Source: an uncultured bacterium (GTDB lineage Bacteria; Bacillota; Clostridia; Oscillospirales; Ruminococcaceae). Taken from it: a stretch of 6,178 bases of DNA. The stretch lies in assembly GCA_905215595.1 (NCBI GenBank), contig CAJMQZ010000117.1, forward strand, positions 1 to 6,178. The letters are read 5' to 3'. The notes beneath the pieces were generated by a model that saw only the letters and a list, made by a program, of their open reading frames with translations, did no database searches and was not told the DNA's origin. The translations under genes were made by a program, and so were the position numbers. Each line of letters begins with the position of its first letter. The first letter of the stretch is position 1. Shown here one piece after another: positions 5,021 through 6,178 of this stretch.

Positions 5021-5047
5021 ATACCCCCACCGGAAAAGAGGTTGAAT

Positions 5048-5266
5048 ATGCTGTCTGACGCGAAGAAAAAGGCAAATGCCAAGTGGGACAAAGCCCACAT
5101 GATGATTTTAGGCTGCAAGGTGCGCAAGGATTTTGCGGCCCAGTTCCGGGAAGCCTGTACAGCGGCAGGAACCACGCCCAACGCTGTTTTGAAACAGGCA
5201 GCGGAACAGTTTTTGAAAGAACACCCCGTGCCAGAGGGCGAACCCGCCGGGGAAGAATGCGCATAA
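5048..5266 (+). CDS. Ribbon-helix-helix (Arc/CopG-like) DNA-binding protein
   Basis: A 72-residue basic protein with a single Arc/CopG-like fold. A short beta strand (about HMMILGCKV, 17-25) is followed by helix A (KDFAAQFREACTAAG, 27-41), a turn with TTPN (42-45) and helix B (AVLKQAAEQFLKE, 46-58). The N-terminus is lysine-rich and the tail is acidic. Such proteins bind DNA as dimers through the strand pair. I chose the ATG at 5048, with AGAGG six bases upstream, over the TTG at 5042, which lies directly against that site. It is the first gene of the operon, 26 bases before the antitoxin gene, and probably represses the promoter at 4964-4992. The next gene's antitoxin shows no clear DNA-binding fold, so this protein may supply that function in trans. 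That is inference. An independent antitoxin or a general regulator is also possible. Confidence 0.8.
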   Translation: MLSDAKKKANAKWDKAHMMILGCKVRKDFAAQFREACTAAGTTPNAVLKQAAEQFLKEHPVPEGEPAGEECA

Positions 5267-5292
5267 TATCCACACGAAAGGATGGGTGTAGA

Positions 5293-5517
5293 ATGAGCAC
5301 AAGAGAATTAGCACAAACCCTGCTGGATCAGGTACCAGAAAGCAAGCTGCTATATGTTATCGCATATCTTCAAGGCGTGACAACGCCGGAAGATGCGGAG
5401 ATCCCCAATGCAGAGACACTGGAAGCATTTGAAGAACTGGACAATGGCGGCGGTCACATCTATACCGGCCCCGTCGAAGACTTGATTGGTTCGCTGCTGG
5501 AGGATGAAAGTGCTTGA
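5293..5517 (+). CDS. RelB/DinJ-like antitoxin of the YafQ module
   Basis: A 74-residue acidic protein. The N-terminal part (STRELAQTLLDQVPESKLLYVIAYLQG, two helices, about 2-28) matches a domain seen in many clostridial antitoxins. The C-terminal part, with ETLEAFEELD (41-50), GGGHIYTGP (52-60) and EDLIGSLLED (62-71), resembles the toxin-wrapping tail of RelB/DinJ proteins paired with RelE/YafQ toxins. It should bind and neutralise the toxin encoded next. The ATG at 5293 is preceded by AAGGA about ten bases upstream. A longer in-frame ORF from 5083 runs over the upstream gene and is not credible. It overlaps the toxin start, so the two are likely translationally coupled. I see no ribbon-helix-helix fold of its own. 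Confidence 0.82.
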   Translation: MSTRELAQTLLDQVPESKLLYVIAYLQGVTTPEDAEIPNAETLEAFEELDNGGGHIYTGPVEDLIGSLLEDESA

Positions 5518-5782
5518 AGTAAAATACTCCACCAAGTTCAAGAAGGATTTGAAGGTGTGCCAGAAGCGGCATTATGACATGACCAAACTCCAGCAGATCA
5601 TTAACGTATTGGCCATTCCGGCAGCACTTCCACCTCAAAACAAAGACCACAGCTTGACAGGCAGCTATATTCCCCACCGGGAATGTCACATTCAACCGGA
5701 TTGGCTGCTGGTTTACTACCAGACGGAAACCGAGCTTTATCTGTATCGCACTGGTACGCACTCTGATTTGTTTGGTCTGTGA
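5504..5782 (+). CDS. YafQ-family mRNA interferase toxin
   Basis: A 92-residue protein of the RelE/YafQ superfamily, the length of E. coli YafQ. E. coli YafQ is a ribosome-dependent endonuclease that cuts mRNA during translation. Visible family features are SxxFKKDLK with KRHYDMTKL (21-29), NKDHSLTGS (46-54), HRECHIQPDWLLVY (58-71) and RTGTHSDLFG (82-91). H49, H62, D66, W67, H86 and F90 line up with the catalytic and binding set known in YafQ (H50, H63, D67, W68, H87, F91), so the toxin looks intact. The start is uncertain. The ATG at 5504 abuts GGAGG (5499-5503), while an in-frame GTG at 5510 has six bases of ideal spacing from it and would give a 90-residue protein. Either start overlaps the antitoxin stop by 8 or 14 bases. 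Confidence 0.92.
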   Translation: MKVLEVKYSTKFKKDLKVCQKRHYDMTKLQQIINVLAIPAALPPQNKDHSLTGSYIPHRECHIQPDWLLVYYQTETELYLYRTGTHSDLFGL

Positions 5783-5793
5783 GGTAGGCGGCT

Positions 5794-6024
5794 ATGATTT
5801 GCCAGCTATGCAGAGGCGAAATGAAGCCCAGCACGACCATTCACACGGTTCAGCTGAAGAACTGTGTCGTGGTCATCAAGAATGTGCCCTGCCTGAAGTG
5901 CGAACAGTGCGGCGAGGTCGTTCTGTCAGCTGACACGGTGGAGAAGATAGAGCACATCTTGCAGACGGTCGAAAAGGCCGTGGCAGAGATCACCGTTGTG
6001 AACTTCCCGGATTGTGCAGCATAA
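5794..6024 (+). CDS. YgiT/MqsA-type zinc-finger protein (short form)
   Basis: A 76-residue protein with two CxxC pairs, C3-C6 and C36-C39 (CEQCGE), that form the zinc-binding fold of the MqsA/YgiT N-terminal domain. An extra C33 is present. A middle hydrophobic strand (NCVVVIKNVP) and a C-terminal helix (ADTVEKIEHILQTVEKA, 46-62) follow. Full-length MqsA (131 residues in E. coli) adds a C-terminal helix-turn-helix DNA-binding domain, absent here. Short forms of this kind are common in Clostridia, often beside a DUF4258 toxin, which is missing. The gene begins 11 bases after the YafQ toxin stop, with GAGG (5781-5784) overlapping that stop, so it is in the same operon. It could be a second antitoxin left by a lost pair, or an accessory part of the YafQ module. 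The family call is firm and the role is not. Confidence 0.82.
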   Translation: MICQLCRGEMKPSTTIHTVQLKNCVVVIKNVPCLKCEQCGEVVLSADTVEKIEHILQTVEKAVAEITVVNFPDCAA

Positions 6025-6044
6025 CGCCCGGTGAATAAAATCAG

Positions 6045-6088
6045 AAAAAAGAGGTCAAGGCCTGATGAAGCGGGTCTTGACCTCTTTT
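6045..6088. terminator. Bidirectional intrinsic terminator between convergent genes
   Basis: AAAAGAGGTCAAG (6047-6059) pairs perfectly with CTTGACCTCTTTT (6076-6088) over 13 bp. The A-run on the left gives the minus strand a six-T exit, and the TTTT on the right serves the plus strand. It lies 22 bases past the zinc-finger gene and five bases from the stop of the convergent partial gene, so it can end both transcripts. Confidence 0.9.
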
Positions 6089-6092
6089 CGCT

Positions 6093-6178
6093 CTAATAGC
6101 CTGCATCCAGCGGGTGCAGATCCGTGGGTTTGGGATTCTTCCCAACAAGTTCTTGCAACGCAAGGGGCCGTGTATATA
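6093..6178 (-). CDS. 3' end of an unrecognised gene cut by the window edge
   Basis: On the minus strand one frame is open from the right edge to a TAG at 6093-6095. It gives about 27 residues ending in LALQELVGKNPKPTDL then HPLDAGY. The composition looks like coding sequence, and the other two minus-strand frames look less so. The position, running up to the back-to-back terminator, supports a real convergent gene. I do not recognise the family from so short a tail. Confidence 0.5.
   Translation of the reverse strand, partial: YTRPLALQELVGKNPKPTDLHPLDAGY

Noticed and set aside
4867..5181. A minus-strand frame of 104 residues that looks membrane-like
   Set aside because: The hydrophobic look comes from reading lysine-rich codons of the ribbon-helix-helix gene in antisense. 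There is no start signal and no partner gene.
1..6178. CRISPR array, insertion sequence, transposase or integrase
   Set aside because: No regularly spaced direct repeats, no transposase-like or integrase-like frame, and no terminal inverted repeats with target duplication are visible in the window.

Overview
The window looks like chromosomal DNA of a GC-rich gut Firmicute of the Oscillospiraceae/Ruminococcaceae, most like Faecalibacterium or a close relative. This is inference. It rests on the palindrome-rich GC repeats at the left edge, GC-biased codon use in the long genes, strong GGAGG-type ribosome binding sites, and toxin-antitoxin families typical of gut Clostridia. No marker in the window fixes the species.

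Layout. Positions 1-334 hold no gene, only nested palindromic intergenic repeats. Positions 335-4364 carry three genes on the minus strand, each with its own promoter. Read in transcription order they are an iron-dependent alcohol dehydrogenase of the FucO type (4276-3128), a membrane protein made of two copies of the CmpB-like 'ABC-transporter type IV' domain (2900-1593), and a cation antiporter of the Ca2+/cation exchanger family (1351-392). The first and third end in intrinsic terminators with related stem sequences. The antiporter has a structured leader of about 190 nt. I read it as a yybP-ykoY (Mn2+) riboswitch: its closing stem and a downstream intrinsic terminator compete for the same eight bases.

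A tRNA-Thr(UGU) gene with its own promoter, encoded CCA and terminator (4468-4639) marks the change to the right-hand part. There the DNA runs on the plus strand and has island character: a gene-poor stretch with a possible small or broken ORF (4640-4951), then a compact four-gene toxin-antitoxin operon. The operon encodes a ribbon-helix-helix protein, a RelB/DinJ-like antitoxin, a YafQ-like mRNA interferase and a short YgiT/MqsA-type zinc-finger protein. Its promoter has an extended -10 and carries inverted repeats that could be the autoregulatory operator. A bidirectional terminator at 6045-6088 separates it from the 3' end of a convergent minus-strand gene cut by the right edge.

How the parts work together. 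The toxin operon is a self-contained, probably autoregulated module beside a tRNA gene, a common docking point for mobile DNA. The minus-strand genes look like independent housekeeping or accessory functions: fermentative aldehyde reduction, an unknown membrane function, and metal-ion export. The riboswitch call, if right, makes the antiporter a candidate Mn2+ exporter switched on by Mn2+.
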